Part shown: one piece after another, positions 31,331-42,305 of the stretch
How positions within the stretch are numbered: the first letter of the stretch is position 1
Layout of the letters: every line of letters begins with the position of its first letter
Assembly: GCA_022414725.1 (NCBI GenBank)
Contig: CM039467.1
Coordinates: 10,863,744-10,927,743, forward strand
DNA: 64,000 nt
Origin: Microglena sp. YARC
Taxonomy: Eukaryota > Chlorophyta > Chlorophyceae > Chlamydomonadales > Chlamydomonadaceae
Direction of reading: 5' to 3'
The notes under the pieces: generated by a model
Database searches by the model: none
What the model was told of the DNA's origin: nothing
What the model saw: the letters and a program-made list of their open reading frames with translations, nothing else
Translations under genes and position numbers: made by a program

Positions 31331-32847
31331 TGTGAATGTGGTGAATTTCCCACCCACCCACCTAGGCACCTACCCACCCACCCACCTACCCCCACACCCA
31401 CCCACCCACCCACCCACCTACTCCCACACCCACCCACCCTCCCACAGGTGGAAATTGACATATACCGCTCAACTTCCAACAAATTCAACAAGTGACTGAC
31501 AGCCACCCATCCACCCATACCAACCCACCCGCATCGCCTAACACCCCACCCGCATGCCTAACACCCCACCCACCCACCCACCCACCACTACCTACTTCCA
31601 CACTCACCACTCTCCCACCCACCCACCCACCCACCTACCTACTTCCACACTCACCACCCACCCACCCACCTACCTACTTCCACACTCACCACTCTCCCAC
31701 CACCCACCCACCCACCCACTCTCCCACCACCCACCCACCCACCCACCTACCTACTTCCACACTCACCACCCCACCCACCCACCCACCCACAGCTGGAAAT
31801 TGACATGTACCACTCCACTTCCAACAAGTTCAACAAACAACTGACAGCCACCCACCCACCCATACACAGCCATCCACCTGCCTACTCCCCCACCTGCCCA
31901 CCTACTTTCCCACTCACCACCCACCCCCGTACCAATTCACCCACCCACCCATCCACAGGTGGAAATGGACATGTACCACTCCACTTCCAACAAGTTCAAC
32001 AAACAACTGACAGCCACCCACCCACCCATACACAGCCATCCACCTGCCTACTCCCCCACCTGCCCACCTACTTTCCCACTCACCACCCACCTACCAATTC
32101 ACCCACCCACCCATCCACAGGTGGAAATGGACATGTACCACTCCACTTCCAACAAGTTCAACAAACAACTGACAGCCACCCACCCACCCATACACAGCCA
32201 TCCACCTGCCTACTCCCCTACCTGCCCTCCTACTTTCCCACTCACCACCCACCTACCAATTTACCCACCCACCCACCAACAGGTAGAAATCAACATGTAC
32301 CACTCCACTCTAAACAAGTTCAACAAGCGACTGACAGCCACCCACCCACCCACCACCCACCCACCCACCTACTTTCCCACTCACCACCCACATACCAATT
32401 CACCCACCCATCCACCCACAGGTAGAAATTGACATGTACCACTCCACTTCCAACAAATTCAACAAGCGACTGACAGCCATCCGCCTACCCATACCAGCAC
32501 ACCCGCCTGCCACTCACCCACCACTCATTTTCCAACTCACCCACCCCACCAACAGCGGAGATGGACATATAACGCAACTTCAACAAATCCAACAAGCGAC
32601 TGACAGCCACCCACCCCGCCTACTCCCCCCATGCCCACCCACCCCATACCCACCCACGTCCACCCACCCACTCACTCCACCACCCCACCCACCAACAGGC
32701 GGAGATGGACATATACCACGCAACTTCCAACAAATTCAACAAGCGACTGACAGCCACCCACCCGCCTACTCCCCCACATGCCCACCCACCCATACCCACC
32801 CACTTCACCCACCACTCACTCCACCCACCGACCTACCCCACCAACAG
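31331..32847 (+). repeat. 5' echo array of the exon at 32848
   Basis: Eight copies of about 58 bp after an acceptor ag start at 31448, 31793, 31959, 32121, 32283, 32422, 32556 and 32699. They encode VEMDMYHSTSNKFNKQLTA or variants. Filler is (CCCA)n. Copies at 31959 and 32121 are near identical. The exon's GCGGAG start is found only in the two nearest copies, and AAGCGACTG only in the nearest five. The first copy has TGA in place of CGA or CAA. Confidence 0.9.
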
Positions 32848-32989
32848 GCGGAGACTGGAACATATACCGTACGCAACTTCCAACAAATTCAACAAGCGAC
32901 TGACAGCCATCCGCCAAGGAATTAATACATCTGTGAAAAATGCGGAAGAGCCTAAGGACACCTTGCCCTGGGACAGTGCAACCATGGAG
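32848..32989 (+). CDS. Exon, helical segment
   Basis: The acceptor caacag precedes 32848 and the donor gtatgg follows 32989. The 142 nt include four extra bases near 32855-32870 relative to the echo copies; without them the exon would be 138 nt, 46 codons, phase 0. From 32875 it reads TSNKFNKRLTAIRQGINTSV, then KNAEEPKDTLPWDSATME. It is bracketed by eight 5' echoes and seven 3' echoes. The four-base excess breaks the frame, so either the consensus is wrong here or a nearby alternative acceptor is used. Confidence 0.55.
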
Positions 32990-34384
32990 GTATGGATGGA
33001 AGGCGGGGGTGGGAGGGAGGGAGGGAGAGTAGGGAGGGGTTTAGCGAAGAAGAGGAGGGAAGGGAGGAGAAAAGAAGGGAAGGGAAGGGAAAGGAAGGAG
33101 GGATAGATAAATTCAAAGAGCCTGAGGATACCTTGCCCTGGGATAGTGCGACCATGGAGGTATGGAAGGAGGAAGGGAGGGAGGGAGGGTGGGGTTAGGG
33201 AAGATGGGATAGGAAAGGAATGGGAAGGGAGTGAAGGGAAAGGAAGGGAAGAGAAACAAGTAATTAATACGTCTGTCAAAATGCGGAAGAGGGCATGCTG
33301 GGACAGTGCGGCCATTGAGGTATGGAAGGAGGAAGGGAGGGAGGGAGGGGTGGGGTTAGGGAAGATGGGAAAGGAAAGGAATGGGAAGGGAGTTAAGGGA
33401 AAGGAAGGGAAGAGAAACAAGTAATTAATACGTCTGTCAAAATGCGGAAGAGGGCATGCTGGGACAGTGCGGCCATTGAGGTATGGAAGGAGGAAGGGAG
33501 GAGGGAGTGAGGGAGGGAGAGAGGGAGAGGGGGAGAGGTTTACAGAAGAAGATGGAAGGGAGGGGAAAGGGAGGGAAGGGAATGGAAGGGAAAGGAAGAA
33601 AGGAGAGATAAAGTCAAAAGAGCCTGCGGATACCTTGCACCAGGACCGTGCTACCATAGAGGTTTGGAGGGAGGGAGGGGTTTAGGAAAGATGGGAAGGG
33701 AAAGGAAATGAATGGGAAGAGAGGGAAGGGAAGGGAAGGGAAGGGAAGGAAAGAGAAACAAGTAATTAAGACATATGTCGAAAATGCGGAAGTGTGCATG
33801 CTGGGACAGTGCAACCATGGAGGTATGGAAGGAGGAAGGGAGGGAGGGAGGAGGGTGGGGTTTAGGGAAGATGGGAAAGGAAAGGGGAAATAGAAGGAGG
33901 GAGGGAGGGAGGGATGGGTTAGGGAAGATGGGAAAGGAAAGGAATGGAAGGATGGGAGGAAGAGGGGAGGGAGGGATGGGGTTAGGGAAGATTGGGAAAG
34001 GAAAGGAATGGGAAGGAGGGGGAGGAGGGAGGGGAGGGGTGGGGTTAGGGAAGATGGGGAAAGGAAAGGAATGGAAGGAGGGATGGAGGAGAGGGTGGAT
34101 TAGGAAGAGGGAAAGGAAAGAAGGAGTCGAGAAGGGAGGGAGGAGGAGGGGGAGGGAGGGGAGGATGGAGGATGGATGCAGGATAGATAGAATGGTGAAA
34201 AGCTGGAGATGTTTTACCCAGGACATTGCCGCAATGGAGGTATGGGTGGGTGGTTGGGAGAGGGGGGAGGGGAGGGGGAGTGGAGGGATGGTAGAGCGGA
34301 AGGAAGAAATGATGGATTGGAGATAGCTAGAATGGTCAAAAGCCAGAGGATAGTTTGCCCCAGGACAGCTGGCCCACAATGGAG
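32990..34384 (+). repeat. 3' echo array of the exon ending at 32989, homopurine filler
   Basis: Seven copies of the exon end plus donor finish at 33159 (KEPEDTLPWDSATME), 33319, 33480, 33661, 33822, 34239 and 34384. Most end gag then gtatgg, and the fourth has gtttgg. The filler is almost pure purine (ggaagggaggga, aaaggaa). The copies at 33319 and 33480 are near identical, which shows a recent 161-bp duplication. Confidence 0.85.
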
Positions 34385-34620
34385 GTATGTTCAGTCCGGG
34401 GGGTATTGACAAATGGGTTTAAGAGACTTGCCCTAGCCATGACCGGTGTATGGGCTTAAAAAACAGGAAAACACACATTGAGTATGGCATGGTTGGTTAG
34501 GGGGTGAGGGAGGGGGAAGGGAGAGGGGGGGAAAAGAAGGGAAAGAGAAATAAGGCTGATAGGGAAGATGCAGTTCAGTTTTTGTTGAGTTTTTTCAATT
34601 AAACTGATTTGAATTTTGGT
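34385..34620. other. No gene seen
   Basis: Transition from purine-rich filler into the next array. It includes aggctgataggga and a T-rich stretch similar to units at 37.7-38.8 kb. Confidence 0.5.
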
Positions 34621-37375
34621 GCTACATTTTTTAAGCTGGTTTGTGTGCTGCATGTAAGCTGTGATGGTGGGTGCTCATTTTAAGCTGTGAGTCTGTTCGG
34701 TGTGCTGCATTTCTAACTGTGGTGTGTATGCTGCATTGTCAGCTGTGTTGGTGTGCTGCATTGCGCTTGTTTGCTGCATGTAAGCTGTGTTTGATTGGCT
34801 AATGCATTGCGTTTGTCTGGATTGTTAGCATGTGATTGCCTGTTGCATCTTGTAAAGCTGTGGTTTGTGTCGCTGCATTGTAAGCGCTGTGTTGGTGTGT
34901 GCTGCATTGTACAAATGCTGCATTGGAAAGATTGTGTTGTGTGCTGCAATGTGCATTGTATGGTGTAAGCTGTGTTTTGTGTTTGCATTGTGAAGCTTGT
35001 GTTTGGTGCTGCATTGTAAGCTGTACTGCATTTGTAAGCTGTGTTGTGTGCTGCATTGTAAGCGTGTGTTGTGTGTTGCTGCATTGTAAGCTGTGTCCTT
35101 TGTGTGCTGGTATTGTAAAGTTGTGTAAAGCTGCATTGTAAGCTGTGTTGGTGTGCTGCATTGTATAGCTGTGTGTCTGGTGTGCTGCATGTAAGCTGTG
35201 TTTGATCTATAGCTGCATTGCGTAAGCTGTGTGTTTGTGCCTGCATTGTAGCTGTGTGTTTGTGTGCTGCATTGTGATTTGTAAGCTGTGTTTGTGTGCT
35301 GCATTGTACAAGCTAAACATATGTGTGTTGTGATGCTGCATTGTAAGCTGTGTTTGTGTGCTGCATTGTGTGAGCTTGTGTTCTGCGGAGGAGAAATTGG
35401 TGCTGCATTGTAAGCTGTGTTGTGTGCTGTATGTAAGCTGTGTTGTTTGTGATCTTGCTGCATTGTAAGCTGTGTGTTTGTGTGACCTGCATTGTCAAAG
35501 CTGATGGGTTGGTGTTGCTGTCATTGTAAGCAGCTGTGTTTGAATGATGCTAGGCACTTGTAAGTCTGTGTGTTTGTGTGCTGCATGTAAGCTGTGTGGT
35601 AGTGCTTGCACTTGTGAGGCTGTAACCCACGTGTTTGTGTGTCTGCATTGTAAGCTGTGTTTGTGTGCTGCATTGAAGGCTTTGAATGTGCTGCATGTTA
35701 GCTGTGTGTTGGATGCTTGCATTTGTAAGCGATGTGTTGGAGCCCGATCCTTGTGCTTGCATACTGTAAGCTGTGGTGGTCTGTGTTGCATTGTAAGTCC
35801 TGACACAAGCTGCGTGCGCTATTCAGCTGTATTGTAAGCATGTCGTCCAGATCCTAGTGACTCTTAATCGGATGCCTTCTGTCCATCGCATATACAGCAG
35901 TGTGTGTCTGGCATTGTAAGCTGTCGTGGGTGCTCGCTAATAAGCGTAGTTCGTGTGCTGCATTGTTAAGCTGTGCTGTTTGTGTGTGACTGCATTGTAA
36001 GCTGTGTGTTGTAGTGTGCTGCATTTGTAAGCTTGTAAAGTTTTGGTGTGCTGCATTGTAAACAGCTGTGTTGTTGTGGCTGCATGCGGAGTTGTAAGCT
36101 GTGTGTTGGTGTGCTGCCATTGTGAAGCTGTGTGTTGGGGTGTGCTGCATTTGTAAGCTGTGTTTTGTGTTGGTGATGTGCGAGATGGCGAGAAAGACTG
36201 CATTGAATAAGGCTGTGTGTTTGTGTGCTGCATTGTAAGCTGTGTGTTTGTGTGCTGCATTGTAAGCTGTGTGTTTGTGTGCCTGCATTGTAAGCTGTGT
36301 TTGGATGTGCTGAGCATTCTAAAGTGAGTCGACATACTGTGTTTGTGTTGTTTTTTTTTGGCATGTAAGCTGTGTTTTGTGCCTGTTCATTGTAAAGCTG
36401 TGTGATTTGGTGGTGCTTGCATGTAAGCTGTGTTTGTGTGCTGCATTTTAAAGTAAAGCTGTGAAGTGTTTATAATACTTGGTGTGCAACTTGTTATATT
36501 CACAATTGCCGTAAGCCGTGTTGCTGCATGTGCTCGCAGTACCACAAATCACTAAGCCCAGTCTGTGTTTGTGTGCTGCATTGTAAGCTGTGTGTTTGCA
36601 TGTGTGGCGCGTGCATTGTAAGACATGTGTGTTGTTGTGGCGCTAATGTTAAAGGAGCCGCATCGCATTGTTGGAAGCTGTGCTGTGTAAGCCGTGTCTC
36701 GGCATTGTGCTGCATTGTGTTGGTGTGCTGCATTTGTAGCTGTGTGCGCATTTGTAAGAGTGTGTTTTGTGCGGCGGTGCATTGTAGCAGCTGTTGTGTT
36801 TGTGCGCTGCTGCATTGTTAAGAGCTGTGTTGGTGTGCCTGCATTGTAAGTGCCGTGTTGGTGTGGCTGCATTGCTAAGCTGTGTGTTGGTGTTGCTGGC
36901 AATTGTAAGCTGTGTTTGTGTGTGGGCATTGTAAGTGTGTGTGCTGCATTGTAAGTGTGTGTTTGTGTGCTGCATTGTAGCTGTATAAGTGTTTTGGTGT
37001 TGAGTGCTTGCTTGTTAAGCTGGAATGTGTTGGTGCTGCATGTAAGCCGTGTTGGTGTGCTGTCAAATTGTAAGCTTGTGGTGGTTTGGTGTGCTGCATT
37101 GTAAGTCTGTGTTTGTGTGCTGCATTGTAAGCTGTGTGTTTGGTGGTGCTGCAGTTGTAAAAGCTTTGGTGTGTGTTTGATTGCTGCATTCGTAAGCCTG
37201 TCGTTTTGTGTGCTGTCATTGTAAGCTTGTGTTTGTGTGCTGCATTGCTAAGCTGTTCTGTGTGCTGCATTGTGAAGCTGTCTTGGTTGTGCTGCATTTA
37301 TTAATGCTGTGTGTTGTTGTTGCTGCCAGATTTTAAGCGTGTTGTTGTGTGCTGCATTGTGTCAAGCTGATTGTT
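34621..37375 (+). repeat. Noisy ~25-bp array (gtgctgcattgtaagctgtg)
   Basis: Roughly 100 copies of a unit like tgtgtgctgcattgtaagct followed by gtgttt. Almost every copy differs by one or more single-base indels. Such dense indels without matching substitutions point to unpolished long-read consensus rather than true divergence. No ORF here is meaningful. Confidence 0.8.
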
Positions 37376-38930
37376 TCAGTGCGTGCTTTTTCCCCCCAGC
37401 TAGGCTGTGAGAGGAGATACAGCACAATTGTGCGCTAATGTATGCTATCATTCGTTAGCTGCGTTTTGGCGGCTCTTCATTTTTTCTACAAAGCTGCGAG
37501 AGGTAGGTGCATACAACTTGTTACCCTCGAATTTAAACGTATATCTTAAGCTGTGTTTTGGTGCTAAATTGTTGCCAGGCAGAGTGCGATGGCAGTGAGA
37601 ATAGCAGACAAGCTATAGGGGATGCCAGCCTAGTTGTGAGCCTCAACTTTAAACTACATATAAGTGCCTGTGGTATGGGCTTAAATGTTGCCGATTGGCT
37701 TAGAGGCTGATGCAGGAGATACAGACAATTATAGGAGATGCAGCTAGTTGTGAGCCTCAATTTTAGAAACTACATTATAAGGGCTGTGATTTGGTGCCTA
37801 AATGTTAACTGTATATCTCGGCTGGTTCGCTTCGCAGAGGGCTTGATTAGATGAGGCTATGCAGTCCAGTTGTGTTGGCTTTTCAATTTAAACTACATTT
37901 TAAGCTGTGTGTTTTGGTGCTAAACTGTTACAGCAGAGGCGTGCAGGAGATACAGACATTGAACTATAGGAATGCAGCCTAGTTGTGAGCCTCGGATTTA
38001 AACTGAACACATTTGTAAGCTCATGTGATGTGGTGATCTGAAATGTTTCTACGCGGTGGGGGGCTGCAACGCCCCGTGGCTGACATCACGCTGTCGAAGT
38101 GAGGCTGTGCGTGACGTCGGCGGTATGTTATTGTTTGGTCATCAGTTTGATGAAGGTGCGCCGTTTTTCAGATGCGGTGAGGCTGGAATGCAGGAGAATG
38201 ACAGACAAATCTATAGGGCAGAGCAGCCTAGTTTGTGAGCCTCAATTTAATCTACATTTTATAGCTTGTGTGATTGGTGGCTAAAATGTGCCCTGCACGA
38301 GGTGCTAGATTGCATTGGGAAGATTAATTAGCGTCAGATCAATAACTATAGGCTGATGTATTGCAGCCTAGTGTTTGCAGCCCTCCAATTGTATAATGAC
38401 CTGCATATCGAAGCTGTCTGATGTGTGTCTGTAATAGTTTACGCAGCTGAGGCGCTGCCGCACTTGTCTTATGAGCGGTCCAGCCAGCAGAGGAACGGTC
38501 TGGATAGTGAGAGCTAATGCAGTTCCAGTTTGGTTGTTGGTTTTTTCCATTTAAACTACATTTTAAGCTGTGTGTTTGGTGCTTAAAGTTAGTACAGCAG
38601 GATAGAGGGTAGATCGACGCAGGAAGGAAGACTTTAACAGACACAATAGGACGATGCCAGCCTAGTTTGCATCAATTGTTAAAGTTGCCATTGACTAGCT
38701 GTGTTTTGGGTGCCGCATTGGTCCGCTAGAGGCTGATGAGACTATGAGGCTGAACTGCATGGTCCAATTTTTTTTTGTTTTTTTCAATTTAATAGACTAC
38801 ATTTTTAAGCTGTGATTTGGTGCTAAATGTTGACCACAGAGGGCTAGGTAGGTAAATAACAGATGTATGATCGGTTTTTGGTTGGAACGTTTTTAATATT
38901 AAGTTGCTTATTTTAAGCCGATCAGCACCA
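37376..38930 (+). repeat. Noisy ~150-200 bp array with exon-like edge
   Basis: Units contain aggctgatgcaggagataca, gacaattataggagatgcag, cctagttgtgagcctcaatt and ttaagctgtgtgttttggtg. Copies lie near 37560, 37710, 37930, 38190, 38330, 38560 and 38730. The aggctgat...caggagat part matches the start of the candidate exon near 40879, so these look like 5' echoes of it, seen through consensus noise. Confidence 0.6.
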
Positions 38931-39600
38931 GGTCTAGCGTGCGTGGAATCGCAGTTGGTTATACAATCTTTCAGAAATATGCGTGTTTGTTGTCTGTATT
39001 GTTAGCCGCAGGGAGTGATATGTAGAGGCGGTTGCCAGTTCAGATGTTTGTTTGGATAGCTTTTTTTTTTTCATTTAAATACGCATTTTAAAAAAGAAAG
39101 AATGTGTTTCCGGTGCTATCAGTTGTACCGCATTATCGTCTGATAGAGAGAAGTCTACAACATTATTAGGTGGATGAATGCAATTGACAATTTTGCTTTC
39201 GGTTGGCCTCGAGGTTGGTGTATACACGAATCTGGCGCCACTGGGGCATCGGCATATTGTATGAGTGTGTTTTGTCTTGTTCGTATTATGGTAAAAGTGT
39301 GTTTTTTTTATTAAATTTTTTCCAAAAGAGGCTTGTAAATTAAATGTGAGGCAATGCAGTTGCAGTTATTTGAGCATCTCGGCTCTATTTAAATGTTATT
39401 GATGAATGTTGATTTTGTGCTGCATTGTTAACGATGTGTGTTCTTTCTGCTAATGGTTTTTCTTCTGCGTCAACTTAAATTATGTACTTTCTGCTCAATT
39501 TTAGCCTCGGCATATGCTGCTGATAAGTGAGATGAATACCTACGCTAGTTGGTATGTCAAATTTTGAACTGGCATTTGAGCTGTGTGTATTTTTGCTATG
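38931..39600. other. Noisy sequence, no gene seen
   Basis: Mixed fragments of the neighbouring repeat units with many indels. Nothing is callable. Confidence 0.4.
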
Positions 39601-40600
39601 ATTTTTTTAATGGACAAAGGAATGATAGTTTGAGGGAGAGCCTATGTTGTGTACGCCATATTTTGGAAACTGCTATTTGAAGTCTGTGTGTTGTGCTATT
39701 TATTGCATCATGGCCGTGTTCAAGGGAGACGCAACCAATTGTGTATGTCAATTTGAACTGCCATTTGAAGCTGGTTGTGTTTGTGCTACGTTAATTGCAT
39801 AGGCTGTTGTCAGAGAGACCGCAGATAAACTTGTTGTATGTCAATTTGAACTGCATTTGAAGCTGTGGTGTTCGTTGATGTTACGTTTTATTCATAGGCT
39901 GTCAGAGAGCACGCAGAAAATTGTGTATGATGCCATTTTGAATATGCGCATTTGTGATAGCTGTGTGTTTATTGGCTGCTACGGTTGTTATTCGCAATAG
40001 GGATATGGATCGATCAGATTTTAGGTCCGAGTGTCAGAGTGAGACGCAGAAGCAAATTGTTCGTATGTGCAACTTATGAACTTGCCTCATTTGTGAAGTT
40101 GTGTGTATTTGTGCTATCGTTTTGTGCAGTAGGCCTGTCAGAGAGACGCAGGACAAATTGGTGTAAATGTAATTTGAACTGCATTTGAGCTGTGTTGTTT
40201 TGTGCTACGTTTTATTGCATAGGCTCGTCAGTAGGAGGACTGCAGGACAGAATTGTGTATTGTCCTAATTTGAACGCATTTGAAGCTGTGTTTTTTTGTA
40301 CTATCATCGTTTTATTTGGCTGATAGGCGCTGTCAGAGGAGAACGCAGACAAAGCTTGCGTATGTCGAATTTGTAACTGCTTTGATTAGTCTGTGGTGTT
40401 TTGTGCTACGTTTTATTGCATAGGTGCTGGTCACGAGGAGACGCAGACAAATTGGTGTATTGTCAATTTGATAGCTGCATTTGAAGGCTGTGTGTATTTG
40501 TTGCACGTTTTATTGCATAGGTCTGTCAGAGGATAAACGGCCAGACAAATTCGTGTATGTCAATTTGAACTGCATTTGAATGGCTGTGTGTTGAGGACTT
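39601..40600 (+). repeat. Noisy ~87-bp array
   Basis: About ten copies of a unit with caatttgaactgcatttgaa, gctgtgtg, gtgctacgttttattgcata and ggctgtcagagagacgcaga. The last part resembles the exon edge aggctgatacaggagatgca. Single-base indels are dense. Confidence 0.7.
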
Positions 40601-40878
40601 TGGTGAGTATCTTATCACTTGAGGCTGAATACAGGAGATGCATGGACACAACCCTATTTTTTTTCTTGGTCAAAGCTGGATGAGCTGAAGCATGAAAGTG
40701 GCTTGTGAATTTAAATACTGGAATTGTAGAATTTGGAATTTAAACTGGTTGGAATTTATTACTGGAATTAAAAGTGTGGCATTGCTAAACTGTGAAGAAG
40801 TTTATCGAGGTGGATTCTAAGCTGTTTGTTTGGGTGGCTGTAGTTCATTATTTTTGTTTCCACCACGGGCTGATACAG

Positions 40879-40983
40879 GAGATGCCAGGCACACCCGATT
40901 CTTCCTGATCAAGGCTGGATGACTGAAGCATGAGCTAAACTACCACATCGAGCTCAAGGGGAATGACGTCACTGTTCTCGAAG
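40879..40983 (+). CDS. Candidate exon in noisy sequence
   Basis: After atacag one frame reads ARHTRFFLIKAG. With one base missing the next frame reads LKHELNYHIELKGNDVTVLE up to a consensus donor gtaaga at 40984. A related, more damaged copy at about 40618-40690 shares ggagatgcatggacac and gctggatgagctgaagcatg. The donor, the coherent peptide and the duplicate upstream match the exon-plus-echo pattern. The frame cannot be trusted here. Confidence 0.4.
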
Positions 40984-41079
40984 GTAAGACCTTGCTCGCC
41001 TATTAAAAGAAAGTTAAAGGTAAATGGGGTTGTACTACATAAAGCATATGGCGTTTATACTACCGTAAGAGGTTAAGGA

Positions 41080-41305
41080 CATATTGCCTGCATGTACATT
41101 GAAATCGTGAGTGCACTTCGCATGGTACAAAAGTACAGGCACTTTCACATGTACAGGCACTTTCCGCAGTGCTAGAGGCACTTTCGCATCATTGTAGAGG
41201 ACATCTTTCGCATTGTACAGGCACTTTCACCATGGTAACAGGGCAGTCTTCACTATGTAGAGGCCCAAAACCTCTCCAGCATGTAGATGGGCACTCGCTA
41301 TGTAG
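41080..41305 (+). repeat. Noisy ~18-bp repeat (tacaggcactttcgcat)
   Basis: About eight copies of gtacaggcactttcgcat with indels run straight into the assembly gap. Confidence 0.65.
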
Positions 41306-42305
41306 NNNNNNNNNNNNNNNNNNNNNNNNNNNNNNNNNNNNNNNNNNNNNNNNNNNNNNNNNNNNNNNNNNNNNNNNNNNNNNNNNNNNNNNNNNNNNNN
41401 NNNNNNNNNNNNNNNNNNNNNNNNNNNNNNNNNNNNNNNNNNNNNNNNNNNNNNNNNNNNNNNNNNNNNNNNNNNNNNNNNNNNNNNNNNNNNNNNNNNN
41501 NNNNNNNNNNNNNNNNNNNNNNNNNNNNNNNNNNNNNNNNNNNNNNNNNNNNNNNNNNNNNNNNNNNNNNNNNNNNNNNNNNNNNNNNNNNNNNNNNNNN
41601 NNNNNNNNNNNNNNNNNNNNNNNNNNNNNNNNNNNNNNNNNNNNNNNNNNNNNNNNNNNNNNNNNNNNNNNNNNNNNNNNNNNNNNNNNNNNNNNNNNNN
41701 NNNNNNNNNNNNNNNNNNNNNNNNNNNNNNNNNNNNNNNNNNNNNNNNNNNNNNNNNNNNNNNNNNNNNNNNNNNNNNNNNNNNNNNNNNNNNNNNNNNN
41801 NNNNNNNNNNNNNNNNNNNNNNNNNNNNNNNNNNNNNNNNNNNNNNNNNNNNNNNNNNNNNNNNNNNNNNNNNNNNNNNNNNNNNNNNNNNNNNNNNNNN
41901 NNNNNNNNNNNNNNNNNNNNNNNNNNNNNNNNNNNNNNNNNNNNNNNNNNNNNNNNNNNNNNNNNNNNNNNNNNNNNNNNNNNNNNNNNNNNNNNNNNNN
42001 NNNNNNNNNNNNNNNNNNNNNNNNNNNNNNNNNNNNNNNNNNNNNNNNNNNNNNNNNNNNNNNNNNNNNNNNNNNNNNNNNNNNNNNNNNNNNNNNNNNN
42101 NNNNNNNNNNNNNNNNNNNNNNNNNNNNNNNNNNNNNNNNNNNNNNNNNNNNNNNNNNNNNNNNNNNNNNNNNNNNNNNNNNNNNNNNNNNNNNNNNNNN
42201 NNNNNNNNNNNNNNNNNNNNNNNNNNNNNNNNNNNNNNNNNNNNNNNNNNNNNNNNNNNNNNNNNNNNNNNNNNNNNNNNNNNNNNNNNNNNNNNNNNNN
42301 NNNNN
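41306..42305. other. Assembly gap, 1,000 N
   Basis: Exactly 1,000 N, which is a conventional placeholder length. The two sides carry different repeats (18-bp on the left, 138-bp on the right), so the true size and content are unknown. Confidence 0.99.
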
